From: DASUAS01 sp963841415
Lineage (GTDB): Bacteria > Actinomycetota > Acidimicrobiia > IMCC26256 > DASPTH01
Assembly (NCBI GenBank): GCA_963841415.1
Contig: CAWJCN010000001.1
Span: 806,001-870,000 of the forward strand
DNA length: 64,000 nucleotides
Direction of reading: 5' to 3'
The translations under genes were made by a program, and so were the position numbers. Below the pieces are notes generated by a model. It saw only the letters and a program-made list of their open reading frames with translations, did no database searches and was not told the origin of the DNA. Position 1 is the stretch's first letter. Each line of letters begins with the position of its first letter. Below are positions 8,675 to 17,035 of this stretch, one piece after another.

Positions 8675-9901
8675 ATGCCCTTCACCGAGATCGAGAACGC
8701 CGTCGCCGCCATCGCGCGGGGGGAGCTCGTGATCGTCGTCGACGACGCCGACCGCGAGAACGAGGGCGACCTGATCATGGCCGCGGAGGCCATGACGCCC
8801 GAGGCGATGGCGTTCATGATCCGTCACACGAGCGGTGTGATCTGCATGCCCGTCGAAGGACGCCGGCTCGACGAGCTGCGCCTGCCGCTCATGGTGGCCG
8901 ACAACACCGAGAGCCAGCGCACCGCGTTCACCGTCTCGGTCGACGCCCGCCACGGCACCAGCACCGGCATCTCCGCCGCCGACCGGGCCACCACCGTGCA
9001 CGCGCTCCTCGACTCGGCGACCCAGCCCGAGGACCTCGCCCGGCCCGGCCACATCTTCCCGCTGCGCTATCGCGACGGTGGCGTGCTCAAGCGGGCCGGC
9101 CACACCGAGGCCGCGGTCGACCTCGCCCGCCTCGCCGGGATGCGCCCCGCGGGGGTGCTGGCGGAGGTCGTCAACGACGACGGCACGATGGCGCGCATGC
9201 CGCGTCTCGAGGAGTTCGCAGCCGAGCACGGCCTGCAGCTCATCTCGATCGCCGACCTCATCCGCTACCGCCGCCACCGCGAGAAGCTGGTGCGCCGCGT
9301 CTCGGAAGCGCGCATCCCGACCCGTCACGGCGACTTCACCGGCTACGTGTTCGAGTCGTTGCTCGACGGCACCGAGCACATGGCGTTCGTGCGCGGCGAG
9401 GTCGCGGGCAAGGAGAACGTGCTCGTGCGGGTGCACTCCGAGTGCCTCACCGGTGACGTCTTCGGCTCCATGCGTTGCGACTGCGGTCTGCAGCTCGACG
9501 CGGCGATGGAGCTCATCGCCCGCGAGGGCACCGGGGTGGTGGTGTACCTGCGCGGCCACGAGGGCCGCGGCATCGGCCTCGGCCACAAGATCCGCGCCTA
9601 CACGCTGCAGGACCAGGGTCGCGACACCGTCGAGGCCAACGTGGAGCTCGGGTTCCCGGCCGACTCGCGCGAATACGGCATCGGGTCGCAGATGCTCGTC
9701 GACCTCGGCGTGTCGACGATGCGCATCATGACCAACAATCCGGCCAAGTACGGCGGGCTCGAGGGCTACGGTCTGGAGATCGTCGAGCGGGTGCCGCTGC
9801 ACGTGCTGCCCAACGCGGAGAACATCCGCTACCTGCGCACCAAGCAGGAGAAGATGGGGCACCTCCTCGAGATCGGCGACGAGGGCCTCGGCACCAGCTA
9901 G
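8675..9901 (+). CDS. ribBA: Bifunctional 3,4-dihydroxy-2-butanone 4-phosphate synthase / GTP cyclohydrolase II
   Basis: Supplies both branch precursors of riboflavin. The N-terminal RibB domain (about 1-200) has VDDADRENEGDLIMAAE and the RHGTSTGISAADR loop. The C-terminal GTP cyclohydrolase II domain (about 205-405) has the zinc cysteines in SECLTGDVFGSMRCDCG and the catalytic RGHEGRGIGL. Both domains are complete at 408 residues. A Shine-Dalgarno AGGAG (8663-8667) sits eight bases before the ATG. The gene begins one base after ribE ends. Confidence 0.97.
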   Translation: MPFTEIENAVAAIARGELVIVVDDADRENEGDLIMAAEAMTPEAMAFMIRHTSGVICMPVEGRRLDELRLPLMVADNTESQRTAFTVSVDARHGTSTGISAADRATTVHALLDSATQPEDLARPGHIFPLRYRDGGVLKRAGHTEAAVDLARLAGMRPAGVLAEVVNDDGTMARMPRLEEFAAEHGLQLISIADLIRYRRHREKLVRRVSEARIPTRHGDFTGYVFESLLDGTEHMAFVRGEVAGKENVLVRVHSECLTGDVFGSMRCDCGLQLDAAMELIAREGTGVVVYLRGHEGRGIGLGHKIRAYTLQDQGRDTVEANVELGFPADSREYGIGSQMLVDLGVSTMRIMTNNPAKYGGLEGYGLEIVERVPLHVLPNAENIRYLRTKQEKMGHLLEIGDEGLGTS

Positions 9902-9916
9902 AACACGACACGCTGC

Positions 9917-10411
9917 ATGGGTACGTATCGAGAATTCGAGGGCGCGCTCGACGCCACGGGGATGCGGATCGCGATCGTCGCGGGGCGCTTCAACGACCAC
10001 ATCACCGCGCCGCTGCTCGATGGCGCGCTCGCCACGCTACACAAGGCCGGTCTCGACGACGTCCCCGTGCACTGGGTGCCGGGTGCGTTCGAGATCCCGC
10101 TGATCGCGCAGCGGCTGGCCACGTCGGGCGCGTTCGACGCGGTCGTCTGCCTCGGCGCCGTGATCCGCGGCGACACCCCGCACTTCGTCTACGTCGCGGG
10201 GGAGTGCGCGTCGGGCATCATGCGCGTCGCGCTCGACACCGGCGTCCCTGTCGTGTTCGGCGTCCTCACCGTCGATGACCTCGACCAGGCACTGGCCCGC
10301 TGCGGCGGAGCGGTGGGGAACAAGGGTGAGGAGTCCGCCGCCACTGCGGTCGAGATGGTCAACCTCCTCCGCCAACTTCCGAAGCCACCATCCCGAGGGA
10401 AAGAGACCTGA
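9917..10411 (+). CDS. ribH: 6,7-dimethyl-8-ribityllumazine synthase
   Basis: Condenses the RibBA and RibD products to lumazine; it forms an icosahedral or pentameric assembly in the family. The 164-residue sequence shows the substrate-site segments AGRFNDHI, VPGAFEIP, CLGAVIRGDTPHF and FGVLTVDDLDQA, all conserved. It follows ribBA by 15 bases and its stop overlaps the hisG ATG (TGATG), which ties histidine synthesis gene hisG to the rib transcript. Confidence 0.97.
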   Translation: MGTYREFEGALDATGMRIAIVAGRFNDHITAPLLDGALATLHKAGLDDVPVHWVPGAFEIPLIAQRLATSGAFDAVVCLGAVIRGDTPHFVYVAGECASGIMRVALDTGVPVVFGVLTVDDLDQALARCGGAVGNKGEESAATAVEMVNLLRQLPKPPSRGKET

Positions 10412-11298
10412 TGCTCCGCCTCGTCCTGCCCAAGGGCTCGCTCGAACGCGCCACCATGCAGCTGTTCGAGGACGCCGACCTCGCGGTGTCGCGCGGTTCC
10501 GACGTCGACTACCGCGGCAGCATCGACGACCCGCGCGTCGACGAGGTGCGGATCCTGCGGCCCCAGGAGATCCCGCGCTACGTGGCCGACGGACTGTTCG
10601 ACGTTGGCATCACCGGGCGCGACTGGATCGAGGAGCGCGGTGCCGATGTCGTCACGCTCACCGAGCTGCACTACTCGAAGGCCACCGCGCGCCCGATCCG
10701 CATGGTGCTGGCGGTCGAGGCCGACTCGCCCGCGCAGGCGGTGAACGAGCTCCCGTCCGGCCTGGTCGTGCACACCGAGTACCCGGAGATCACCCGCCGC
10801 TACTTCGCCGAGCACGGCGTCGACGCCGACGTGCAGCTGTCGTACGGCGCCACCGAGGCGAAGGTGCCCGACATCGCCGACGCAGTGGTGGAGATCACCG
10901 AGACCGGCCGCGCGCTGCGCGCCGCCGGGCTGCGCATCCTGGACACGATGCTGGTGTCGTACACCGAGCTGATCGCCAACCCCGCCGCGTACGCCGACCC
11001 CGACAAGCGCAAGGCGATGGAGCAGCTGCAGAGCCTGCTCACCGGCGCGCTCGAGGCCCGGGGTCGCGTGCTCCTGAAGCTCAACGTCGACGCCGCCGAC
11101 CTCGACGGTGTGATCGCGCTGCTGCCGGCCCTGAAGTCGCCGACGGTGTCGAAGCTCTTCGGCGCTGACACCTCTGAGCCCGGCTTCGCGGTCGAGACGG
11201 TCGTGGCCAAGAGCGAGATCAACACGCTCATCCCCGCGCTGCTCGAGCTCGGCGCCAACGGCATCATCGAGTTGCCCATCTCCAAGATCATCCCGTGA
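10411..11298 (+). CDS. hisG: ATP phosphoribosyltransferase, long form
   Basis: Catalyses the first step of histidine synthesis. At 295 residues it is the long form: two catalytic lobes (LRLVLPKGSLE; GLFDVGITGRDWIEE; LVVHTEYPEITRRYF) followed by a C-terminal regulatory domain from about residue 220 (LLKLNVDAADLDGVIALLPAL) that binds histidine for feedback inhibition in this family. No hisE or hisZ is adjacent. The position behind ribH, with a one-base overlap, means it could fall under riboswitch control at the transcript level; this is inferred from spacing only. Confidence 0.95.
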   Translation: MLRLVLPKGSLERATMQLFEDADLAVSRGSDVDYRGSIDDPRVDEVRILRPQEIPRYVADGLFDVGITGRDWIEERGADVVTLTELHYSKATARPIRMVLAVEADSPAQAVNELPSGLVVHTEYPEITRRYFAEHGVDADVQLSYGATEAKVPDIADAVVEITETGRALRAAGLRILDTMLVSYTELIANPAAYADPDKRKAMEQLQSLLTGALEARGRVLLKLNVDAADLDGVIALLPALKSPTVSKLFGADTSEPGFAVETVVAKSEINTLIPALLELGANGIIELPISKIIP

Positions 11299-11507
11299 AG
11301 GCCGTCTACTCGGGACGGGTCGCGACCTTCGACGACTTCGTGGGCCGCGGCGAGATCGAGGCGGGCGGCGGGATGCGCTTCCCGTTCCACTGCACCGCTC
11401 TCCTCGACGGCACCCGCACCGTCGCCCCCGACACCGCGGTGAAGTTCCGCCTCGCGGCCGGACCGCTGGGCGCGCTGGAAGCGATCGCGATCAAGACGGC
11501 AGACTGA
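11295..11507 (+). CDS. Small cold-shock-domain-like protein
   Basis: A 70-residue protein starting with GTG, overlapping the hisG stop (GTGA). The sequence resembles a cold-shock OB-fold: a short beta start (YSGRVATFDDFVGRGEIEAG), then FHCTALLDGTRTV and a C-terminal strand FRLAAGPLGALEAIAI. The central aromatic RNA-binding motif typical of CspA (KGFGFI) is not conserved, so nucleic-acid binding is uncertain. Role unknown; probably co-transcribed with hisG. Confidence 0.75.
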   Translation: MKAVYSGRVATFDDFVGRGEIEAGGGMRFPFHCTALLDGTRTVAPDTAVKFRLAAGPLGALEAIAIKTAD

Positions 11508-11511
11508 CCCG

Positions 11512-12516
11512 GTGCAACGGCGGCGCCTCGGGGCGAGCGGGCTCGAGGTGTCGGTGCTCTCGCTCGGCGCGATGACGTTCGGCTCGGGCATGCCGCCGGT
11601 GACGACCGTCGAGGAGCGCGACGCCTCCGTCATGGTGGATCGCGCGCTCGAGGCGGGCGTCAACTTGATCGACACGGCCGACGTCTACGCGTTCGGCCAG
11701 TCGGAGGAGATCGTCGGACGTTGTGTGCGCGACCGGCGCGACGATGTCCTCGTCGCAACGAAGTGCGGGTTCGGCTCGCTCGATCCGGGCGCGCTCTCGT
11801 ACGACAACGTGATCGCCGCCTGTGAGGCCAGCTTGCAGCGGCTCGGCCTCGATCACGTCGACCTCTACCAGTTGCACCGACCCGACCGCACCACACCGAT
11901 CGACGAGACGCTGCGCGCGCTCGACGACCTCGTGGCGCGCGGCCTTGTACGCGCGGTCGCTACCAGCAACTTCCGCGCGTTCGAGACATCGGCCGCGGTG
12001 GCGCGGCAGCGCGCCCTCGGACGCACGCCGTTCACCGCTGCCCAGCTCTACTACTCGCTCGTCGCCCGCGAAAGCGAGCACGAACTGATCCCGCAGTGCC
12101 AGGCCGACGACCTGGGCGTCATCGTGTGGAGCCCGTTGTCGAGCGGCTACCTCACCGGCCGGTACCGCGAAGCCGGCGCCGACGGCCGGCGGAAGACGTT
12201 CACGTTCCCACCCATCGATCCCGAGCTCGGGCCACGTGCGCTCGACGCGCTCGCGGTCGTCGCCGACGGGCGCGGCGTGTCGATGGCGCAGGTCGCGCTG
12301 GCGTGGGTGCTCGCGCAGCCCGGCATCACGTCGGCGATTGTCGGCGCCAGCAGCCTCCAACAGCTCGACGACAACCTCGCCGCTGCCGACCTCGAGCTCA
12401 CCGCCGAGGAGCTGGGGTCCCTCGACGACGCCACCGCGCTGGCGCCGATCTACCCCGCATGGTGGGATCCCGCCATGGGCATCCCCGGCCCCCAGGATCT
12501 CGAGGAGCGAACGTGA
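11512..12516 (+). CDS. Aldo/keto reductase
   Basis: A 334-residue NADPH-dependent oxidoreductase with the full catalytic tetrad: D54 and Y59 in LIDTADVYA, K84 in VATKCGFG and H122 in YQLHRPD. The NADPH-binding tail is recognisable (SAIVGASSLQQLDDNL). It belongs to the YajO/GSP69-like group by its LGAMTFGSG start, but substrate is unknown. The GTG start is four bases after the previous stop. A GAGGAG near the end serves as Shine-Dalgarno for the next gene, whose start overlaps this stop. Confidence 0.92.
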   Translation: MQRRRLGASGLEVSVLSLGAMTFGSGMPPVTTVEERDASVMVDRALEAGVNLIDTADVYAFGQSEEIVGRCVRDRRDDVLVATKCGFGSLDPGALSYDNVIAACEASLQRLGLDHVDLYQLHRPDRTTPIDETLRALDDLVARGLVRAVATSNFRAFETSAAVARQRALGRTPFTAAQLYYSLVARESEHELIPQCQADDLGVIVWSPLSSGYLTGRYREAGADGRRKTFTFPPIDPELGPRALDALAVVADGRGVSMAQVALAWVLAQPGITSAIVGASSLQQLDDNLAAADLELTAEELGSLDDATALAPIYPAWWDPAMGIPGPQDLEERT

Positions 12517-13310
12517 GCGAGTGGAGCAACCACGCCGAGCGCCAGGCCGACGCCGCCGCGCAGTACGAGCACATCATGACCACGCCGGCGCCGCCGGCCA
12601 TCAGCGCGTACATCGACGCCGGCGTCATCGGCTTCGTGTTCGGCGAGATGTGGCGTCGAGGCGTCCTCACGCCGCGCGACCGGCGCTGGCTCACGCTGGC
12701 GTGCGTCGGTGCAGCGGATGCTCCCATCCCGATGGAGACGCACACGTACGCGGCGCTCAACAGCGGCGACGTCACCCGCGAGGAGATGGACGAGTTCCTG
12801 CTGTTCTTCGGGACGCAGATGGGATGGCCGAAGGGCTCGGCCATGAACACGCACATCCTCGGCGCGATGGCGAAGATCGCCGAGGAGCGCGGCGAGGCCA
12901 TGCAGTTCCCGCAGTTCGTCCCGTGGACCGACCCCGTCGACGACGACGTCCGTCGCGCCCGCGGCGTGGCCGCCTACGAGTCCGTGCACGGCGCCGCGCC
13001 GCCCGCCGCCACCACCGCGTTCCGCGGCCGCGCCTACTACGACTACCTCTACGGCGAGGTGTGGACTCGCGACGAGTTCCTCACCCGGCGCGACCGCCGG
13101 CTGGTGGCGATCTGCTGCAGCGTCGAGCTCGGCGTCGACGCCGAGACCACCGAGCACCTCGAGGCCGCCCTGCGCCTGGGCGAGCTGACCTACGAGGAGC
13201 TCCAGGAGGTGGTCCTCCACGTCGCGGTGTACCTCGGCTGGATCGTCGCCCGCCACCTCGACGACCTCCTCGTCGCCGCAGCCGAGCGTGTGGGAGTCAT
13301 CCCGAGCTGA
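12513..13310 (+). CDS. Carboxymuconolactone decarboxylase-family protein, two CMD domains
   Basis: About 265 residues from the GTG at 12513, which overlaps the previous stop and follows GAGGAG at 12502-12507. Two tandem CMD/AhpD-fold halves are visible: the first with RDRRWLTLACVGAADAPIPMETHTYAAL, the second with RRDRRLVAICCSVELG then AETTEHLEAAL and EELQEVVLHVAVYLG. The AhpD peroxidase CxxC is absent in both halves, so a peroxidase role is unlikely; gamma-carboxymuconolactone decarboxylase-like activity cannot be confirmed. Coupled to the aldo/keto reductase. Its 3' end overlaps the convergent GH15 gene by 14 bases. Confidence 0.82.
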   Translation: MSEWSNHAERQADAAAQYEHIMTTPAPPAISAYIDAGVIGFVFGEMWRRGVLTPRDRRWLTLACVGAADAPIPMETHTYAALNSGDVTREEMDEFLLFFGTQMGWPKGSAMNTHILGAMAKIAEERGEAMQFPQFVPWTDPVDDDVRRARGVAAYESVHGAAPPAATTAFRGRAYYDYLYGEVWTRDEFLTRRDRRLVAICCSVELGVDAETTEHLEAALRLGELTYEELQEVVLHVAVYLGWIVARHLDDLLVAAAERVGVIPS

Positions 13311-15126
13311 GGCCCATCCCGTCCGCGCCGGTGGCGCGGTGCATGGCGGGCTGGCTCGTGCTCGAGAGGTTCGCTGCAGTGTTGACCAGCGACACGTGCG
13401 TGAAGGCCTGGGGGAAATTGCCGAGCAACCGCTTCGACGCGGGGTCGTACTCCTCTGAGAGCAGTCCGACGTCGTTGGCCAGGCCGGCCAGGCGCTCGAA
13501 CAGGTCGCGCGCCTCTTCCGTGCGGCCCAGCAAGCCGAGCGCGTCGGCCAACCAGAACGAGCAGGGGAGGAACACGCCCTCGCCCGGTGGCAGGCCGTCG
13601 ATGCCCTCGTGGGACTGGTAGCGCATGACGAGGCCGTCCTCGACCAATTCGCGTTGCACGGCATCGACGGTTCCCGCGATCCGCGGGTCGTCGGCCGGCA
13701 GGAAGCCGACGAGCGGGATCATCAGCGTGCTGGCATCGAGCTCGCGTGACCCGTAGTACTGCGTGAACGTGTTGCGCTCGGCGTCGAAGCCGCGCTCGAG
13801 CACCTCACGACGCACGTGATCCCGGCACGCCCGCCACCGGTCGAGCGGGCCCTCCAAGTTGGAGCTCTCCACCGCGCGCACGGCACGGTCGAACGCGACC
13901 CACGCCATGACCTTGGAGTGCACGAAGTCACGCCGCTCGCCGCGCACCTCCCAGATCCCTTCGTCGGGCGCCTGCCACCCCGATTCGAGGAACTCGAGGA
14001 TCGTGGTCTGCAGCGCCCACGCGTGCGGGGTCTCCTCGATGCCGAGCTCCCGCATCTGGTGCAGCGAGTCGACCACCTCGCCGTAGACGTCGAGTTGGAA
14101 CTGGCGGTGGGCGGCGTTGCCGATGCGCACCGGGCTCGAAGCTTCGTAGCCCGGAAGCCAGTCGACCTCGTACTCGTCGAGGCGGCGCTCGCCGGCGGGT
14201 CCGTACATGATCTGGAGCCGTGCGGGGTCACCCGCCACCGCTCGGAGCAGCCAATCGCGGAAGGAGATCGCCTCCTCCTCGAAGCCCGTGATGAGCAGGG
14301 AGTAGATCGTGAACGTCGCGTCGCGCAGCCAGCAGTAGCGGTAGTCCCAGTTGCGGACGCCGCCGACCCGCTCCGGGAGCGACGTGGTCGGCGCCGCGAC
14401 GATGCCGCCGGTCGGCGCGTACGTGAGGGCCTTCAACGTGATGGCCGAACGCAGCACGAGGTCGGACCACTCACCTGAGTACGTGGAGCCCGCCGACCAG
14501 TCGCGCCAGAACGCGGTGGTGCGGTTGAGCGCGGCCGTCGCCTCGGGCACCTCGGGCCATGGGAGGTGCGACGGCGAGCCCGTCAACACGAACGGCACAC
14601 GATCGCCCGCCGCGACCTCGAAGTTCGCGGTGTGGTGGAAGTCTCGGCCCTCGACCGGCACGGGGGTGGCGAGCCGCACCGCGTAGGGGCCGCTGACGAA
14701 GGTCGTCGTGCCGTCCATGCCGCGGACCCACGGCAGGATGCTGCCGTAGTCGAAGCGGACGGTGAGGTCCATGGTCATCGGCACGCGGCCGCTCACGCCT
14801 TCGACCATGCGCACCAGGTCGATCTGCTGGTCGCGCACCGGCATGCAGTCGACCAGCCGGACCATACCTTCGGGCGTGTCCCACTCGGTCTCGAGCACGA
14901 GCGTGCCCTCGCGGTATCGCCGCCGCGTGGCGCGGGCACCCGACGCGGGTCCGATGCTCCACCGACCGTTGCTGTCGTCGCCGAGGAGCGCCGCGAAGCA
15001 CGCGGCACCGTCGAAGCGCGGCAGGCACAACCAGTCGATGCACCCGTCGTCGCCGACGAGCGCGGCGGTCTGGGTGTCGCCGATGAGCGCGTAGCGCTCG
15101 ATCGGGGTGGCCGAGCCGTTGGTCAC
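13297..15126 (-). CDS. Glycoside hydrolase family 15 (glucoamylase/trehalase-like)
   Basis: A 609-residue protein with the GH15 layout: an N-terminal beta-sandwich beginning RYALIGDTQTAALVGDDGCIDWLCLPRFD, then an (alpha/alpha)6 barrel with the signature NWDYRYCWLRDATFT. Likely catalytic acids are the glutamate in PDEGIWEVRG (general acid) and the pair in GLLSEEYDP (base). The closest characterised relatives I know are mycobacterial GH15 trehalases, so trehalose or small alpha-glucans are the likely substrates. No signal peptide, so cytoplasmic. The GTG start overlaps the stop of the upstream DUF1844 gene (GTGA), making a two-gene operon. Confidence 0.92.
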   Translation of the reverse strand: MTNGSATPIERYALIGDTQTAALVGDDGCIDWLCLPRFDGAACFAALLGDDSNGRWSIGPASGARATRRRYREGTLVLETEWDTPEGMVRLVDCMPVRDQQIDLVRMVEGVSGRVPMTMDLTVRFDYGSILPWVRGMDGTTTFVSGPYAVRLATPVPVEGRDFHHTANFEVAAGDRVPFVLTGSPSHLPWPEVPEATAALNRTTAFWRDWSAGSTYSGEWSDLVLRSAITLKALTYAPTGGIVAAPTTSLPERVGGVRNWDYRYCWLRDATFTIYSLLITGFEEEAISFRDWLLRAVAGDPARLQIMYGPAGERRLDEYEVDWLPGYEASSPVRIGNAAHRQFQLDVYGEVVDSLHQMRELGIEETPHAWALQTTILEFLESGWQAPDEGIWEVRGERRDFVHSKVMAWVAFDRAVRAVESSNLEGPLDRWRACRDHVRREVLERGFDAERNTFTQYYGSRELDASTLMIPLVGFLPADDPRIAGTVDAVQRELVEDGLVMRYQSHEGIDGLPPGEGVFLPCSFWLADALGLLGRTEEARDLFERLAGLANDVGLLSEEYDPASKRLLGNFPQAFTHVSLVNTAANLSSTSQPAMHRATGADGMGLSSG

Positions 15127-15521
15127 TCGGGAGCGGACAGCTCGACGAACGCCAGCCGCAGCTGGGTCACCGCTTCGCGCAGCGCCTCGTGGTGGGGAGC
15201 CAGCCGCTCGCCGAGGGTGTCGACGAGCGCGCCGAGGGCGTCGATGGCCAACCCGGCCTCGGCCAGGCGGGGCTCCCCGGGAGTGCCGTCGGGCGCGGGG
15301 TCGGGCAGCAGGTGGATGACCGCGAGCTGCTGGAGCCCGATGGCGTGGTTGGCGACGATGTCGGCGACGGGGATCGCGGCCAGCTCGGCCCGGGCCCGCA
15401 GCAGCTCCTCGTACTGCTCGGGCGAGAGCTCCATCGCCTCCGCCTCGGGCGGCAGGCCGTCGGACGGTTCGGGGTCGGGCTCGGGCTGGTGCTCACCTGA
15501 TGGTGTCCAGAGACTGCTCAC
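15123..15521 (-). CDS. DUF1844-family protein
   Basis: About 132 residues from the GTG at 15521. The C-terminal part (IPVADIVANHAIGLQQLAVIHLL, then LAIDALGALVDTLGERL) resembles DUF1844, a small helical family usually found next to infC in actinobacteria, as here. The first 35 residues are acidic and proline-rich. The frame continues upstream without stop but that part is unrelated and overlaps the infC leader, so the later GTG is chosen. Function unknown. Divergent from infC, so the two share a 270-bp control region. Confidence 0.75.
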   Translation of the reverse strand: MSSLWTPSGEHQPEPDPEPSDGLPPEAEAMELSPEQYEELLRARAELAAIPVADIVANHAIGLQQLAVIHLLPDPAPDGTPGEPRLAEAGLAIDALGALVDTLGERLAPHHEALREAVTQLRLAFVELSAPE

Positions 15522-15794
15522 CCGTGTATCCTGACAGGAAATCCGGTCGCGACCGGCAAGCACACAGCAGGGAAGAGGGATTGCTCCGGCAGTCCCCACC
15601 CGGCCACCGACGAGCAATCCACAGGTGCGCCGGGTCCGCAACTGAGCAACCGGGCCGATCCCGAGCGATCGGGCGGCCGGCTGTTTGATGGCGGACATTC
15701 CCGTGTCCGCCATCGTCGCGTCCAGAGCCAGTTCCTCAGCCCCCGAGGCCTACTCTCCCTCCCGGGAGGCGGCCCGAACGAAGCAGGTGACCAC
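15522..15794 (+). promoter_or_regulatory. infC leader / divergent control region with hairpins
   Basis: A non-coding stretch between the divergent DUF1844 gene and infC. It contains a perfect 14-bp palindrome CCGGTCGCGACCGG (15543-15556) and a perfect 11-bp stem, GATGGCGGACA (15687-15697) with TGTCCGCCATC (15704-15714), closing a 6-nt loop. No T-run follows the stem. A long structured leader before infC-rpmI-rplT is known to mediate L20 or IF3 feedback in other bacteria; that it does so here is inferred. A TATCCT at 15527-15532 might be a -10 box. Confidence 0.6.
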
Positions 15795-16370
15795 ATAGCT
15801 GCACACGAAGTCAGGATCAACGACCGCATCCGAGCCCGCGAGGTCTTCCTCGTCGGTGCCGACGGCGAACAACTGGGGGTCCGCCCCCTGCCCGAAGCGC
15901 TGGCCCAGTCCCGCGAGCAAGAGCTCGACCTGGTCGAGGTCGCACCCAACGCCAATCCGCCCGTCTGCCGGATCATGGACTATGGCCGGTACGTCTACGA
16001 GCAGGAGCAGCGTCGGCGTCAGTCGAAGCGCAAGGCCACGAACGTCGTCATCAAGGAGATGAAGTTCCGGCCCAAGATCGACGAGCACGACTACACGACC
16101 AAGATGAAGCACGTCGTGCGCTTCCTCGGCGAAGGCAACAAGGTGAAGCTCACGATCATGTTCCGGGGCCGTGAGATGGCTCACCCCGAGCTCGGGATGA
16201 AGATCCTCCAGCGCGTCGCCGACGACGTCGCCGACTTCGCAGTGGTCGAGACCGGGGCTCGCCAGGACGGGCGCAACATGACGATGGTCCTGCACCCCAC
16301 CCGCAAGGACGGCCGGAAGCCGTCGAACAAGCGAGAACCCGAAGAGCCAGCCGAGAGTGGAGCTGCGTGA
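15795..16370 (+). CDS. infC: Translation initiation factor IF-3, apparent AUA start
   Basis: Binds the 30S subunit, prevents premature subunit joining and checks start codons. About 191 residues: N-domain EVRINDRIRAREVFLVGADGE, hinge PVCRIMDYGRY, then the C-domain KEMKFRPKIDEHDY and HPELGMKIL. Homology begins about four residues after the ATA at 15795. In-frame sequence from 15663 to 15974 contains no ATG, GTG or TTG near the needed position, so ATA is the best candidate, with AGCAGG seven bases upstream. E. coli infC is known to use AUU for IF3 autoregulation. The stop overlaps the rpmI start. Confidence 0.9.
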   Translation: MAAHEVRINDRIRAREVFLVGADGEQLGVRPLPEALAQSREQELDLVEVAPNANPPVCRIMDYGRYVYEQEQRRRQSKRKATNVVIKEMKFRPKIDEHDYTTKMKHVVRFLGEGNKVKLTIMFRGREMAHPELGMKILQRVADDVADFAVVETGARQDGRNMTMVLHPTRKDGRKPSNKREPEEPAESGAA

Positions 16371-16567
16371 TGCCGAAGATGAAGACGCACCGGGGCGCGG
16401 CGAAGCGCTTCAAGGTGACGGGGACGGGCAAGATCACCAAGCGCAAGGCGAACCGCGCCCACCTGCTCGAGAAGAAGCCGACCAAGCGCACCCGCCGCCT
16501 CGCCCGGCCGGCGGAGGTCACCGGCGGCGACAAGAAGCGAGTCGAGCGTCTGCTCGGTCGCGCCTGA
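16370..16567 (+). CDS. rpmI: 50S ribosomal protein L35
   Basis: A 65-residue basic protein starting MPKMKTHRGAAKRFKVTGTGKI, diagnostic for L35, and ending in the usual KRVERLLGRA tail. The ATG at 16370 shares one base with the infC stop (TGATG); the extra upstream GTG codon is not needed. Part of the invariant infC-rpmI-rplT operon. Confidence 0.97.
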   Translation: MPKMKTHRGAAKRFKVTGTGKITKRKANRAHLLEKKPTKRTRRLARPAEVTGGDKKRVERLLGRA

Positions 16568-16632
16568 ACATCGGCACACCTGCACACCGCCACACCTGAA
16601 CCAGCTGCACATTCCGGACCGGGAGTCCAACG

Positions 16633-16995
16633 ATGGCCAGGGTCAAGCGATCCGTCCACAGCAAGAAGAGCCGCCGCAAGGTCCTCGCCAAGGCCGAGGG
16701 CTACCGCGGGTCGCGCAGCCGGAGCATCCGCAAGGCCAACGAGCAGGTCATGCACTCCGGGAACTACGCGTTCCGTGACCGCCGAGCCCGCAAGGGCGAG
16801 TTCCGCCGGCTCTGGATCGTGCGCATCAACGCCGCCTGCCGTGAGAACGACATCTCCTACTCGCGCTTCGTCGCCGGCCTGAAGGCCGCTGAGATCGAGG
16901 TCGACCGCAAGATCCTCGCCGACCTCGCCGTGCGCGACTCCGCCGCCTTCGGCGCGCTGGTGAGCACCGCGCGCGAGGCGCTCGAAGCTGCCTGA
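16633..16995 (+). CDS. rplT: 50S ribosomal protein L20
   Basis: A 120-residue L20 with the N-terminal rRNA-binding tail MARVKRSVHSKKSRRKVL and the globular part YAFRDRRARKGEFRRLWIVRINAACRE split across its helices. L20 is an early 50S assembly protein and, in several bacteria, the repressor of this operon. A GGGAG lies nine bases before the ATG. A 65-base gap separates it from rpmI. Confidence 0.97.
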   Translation: MARVKRSVHSKKSRRKVLAKAEGYRGSRSRSIRKANEQVMHSGNYAFRDRRARKGEFRRLWIVRINAACRENDISYSRFVAGLKAAEIEVDRKILADLAVRDSAAFGALVSTAREALEAA

Positions 16996-17035
16996 GCAAC
17001 CGGTCGCGGAGCACCTTGGGCCGCGTCACGCGGCC

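Noticed and set aside
15681..15683. CTG as an upstream infC start
   Set aside because: It would add 38 residues read through the 11-bp leader hairpin with no homology to IF3.
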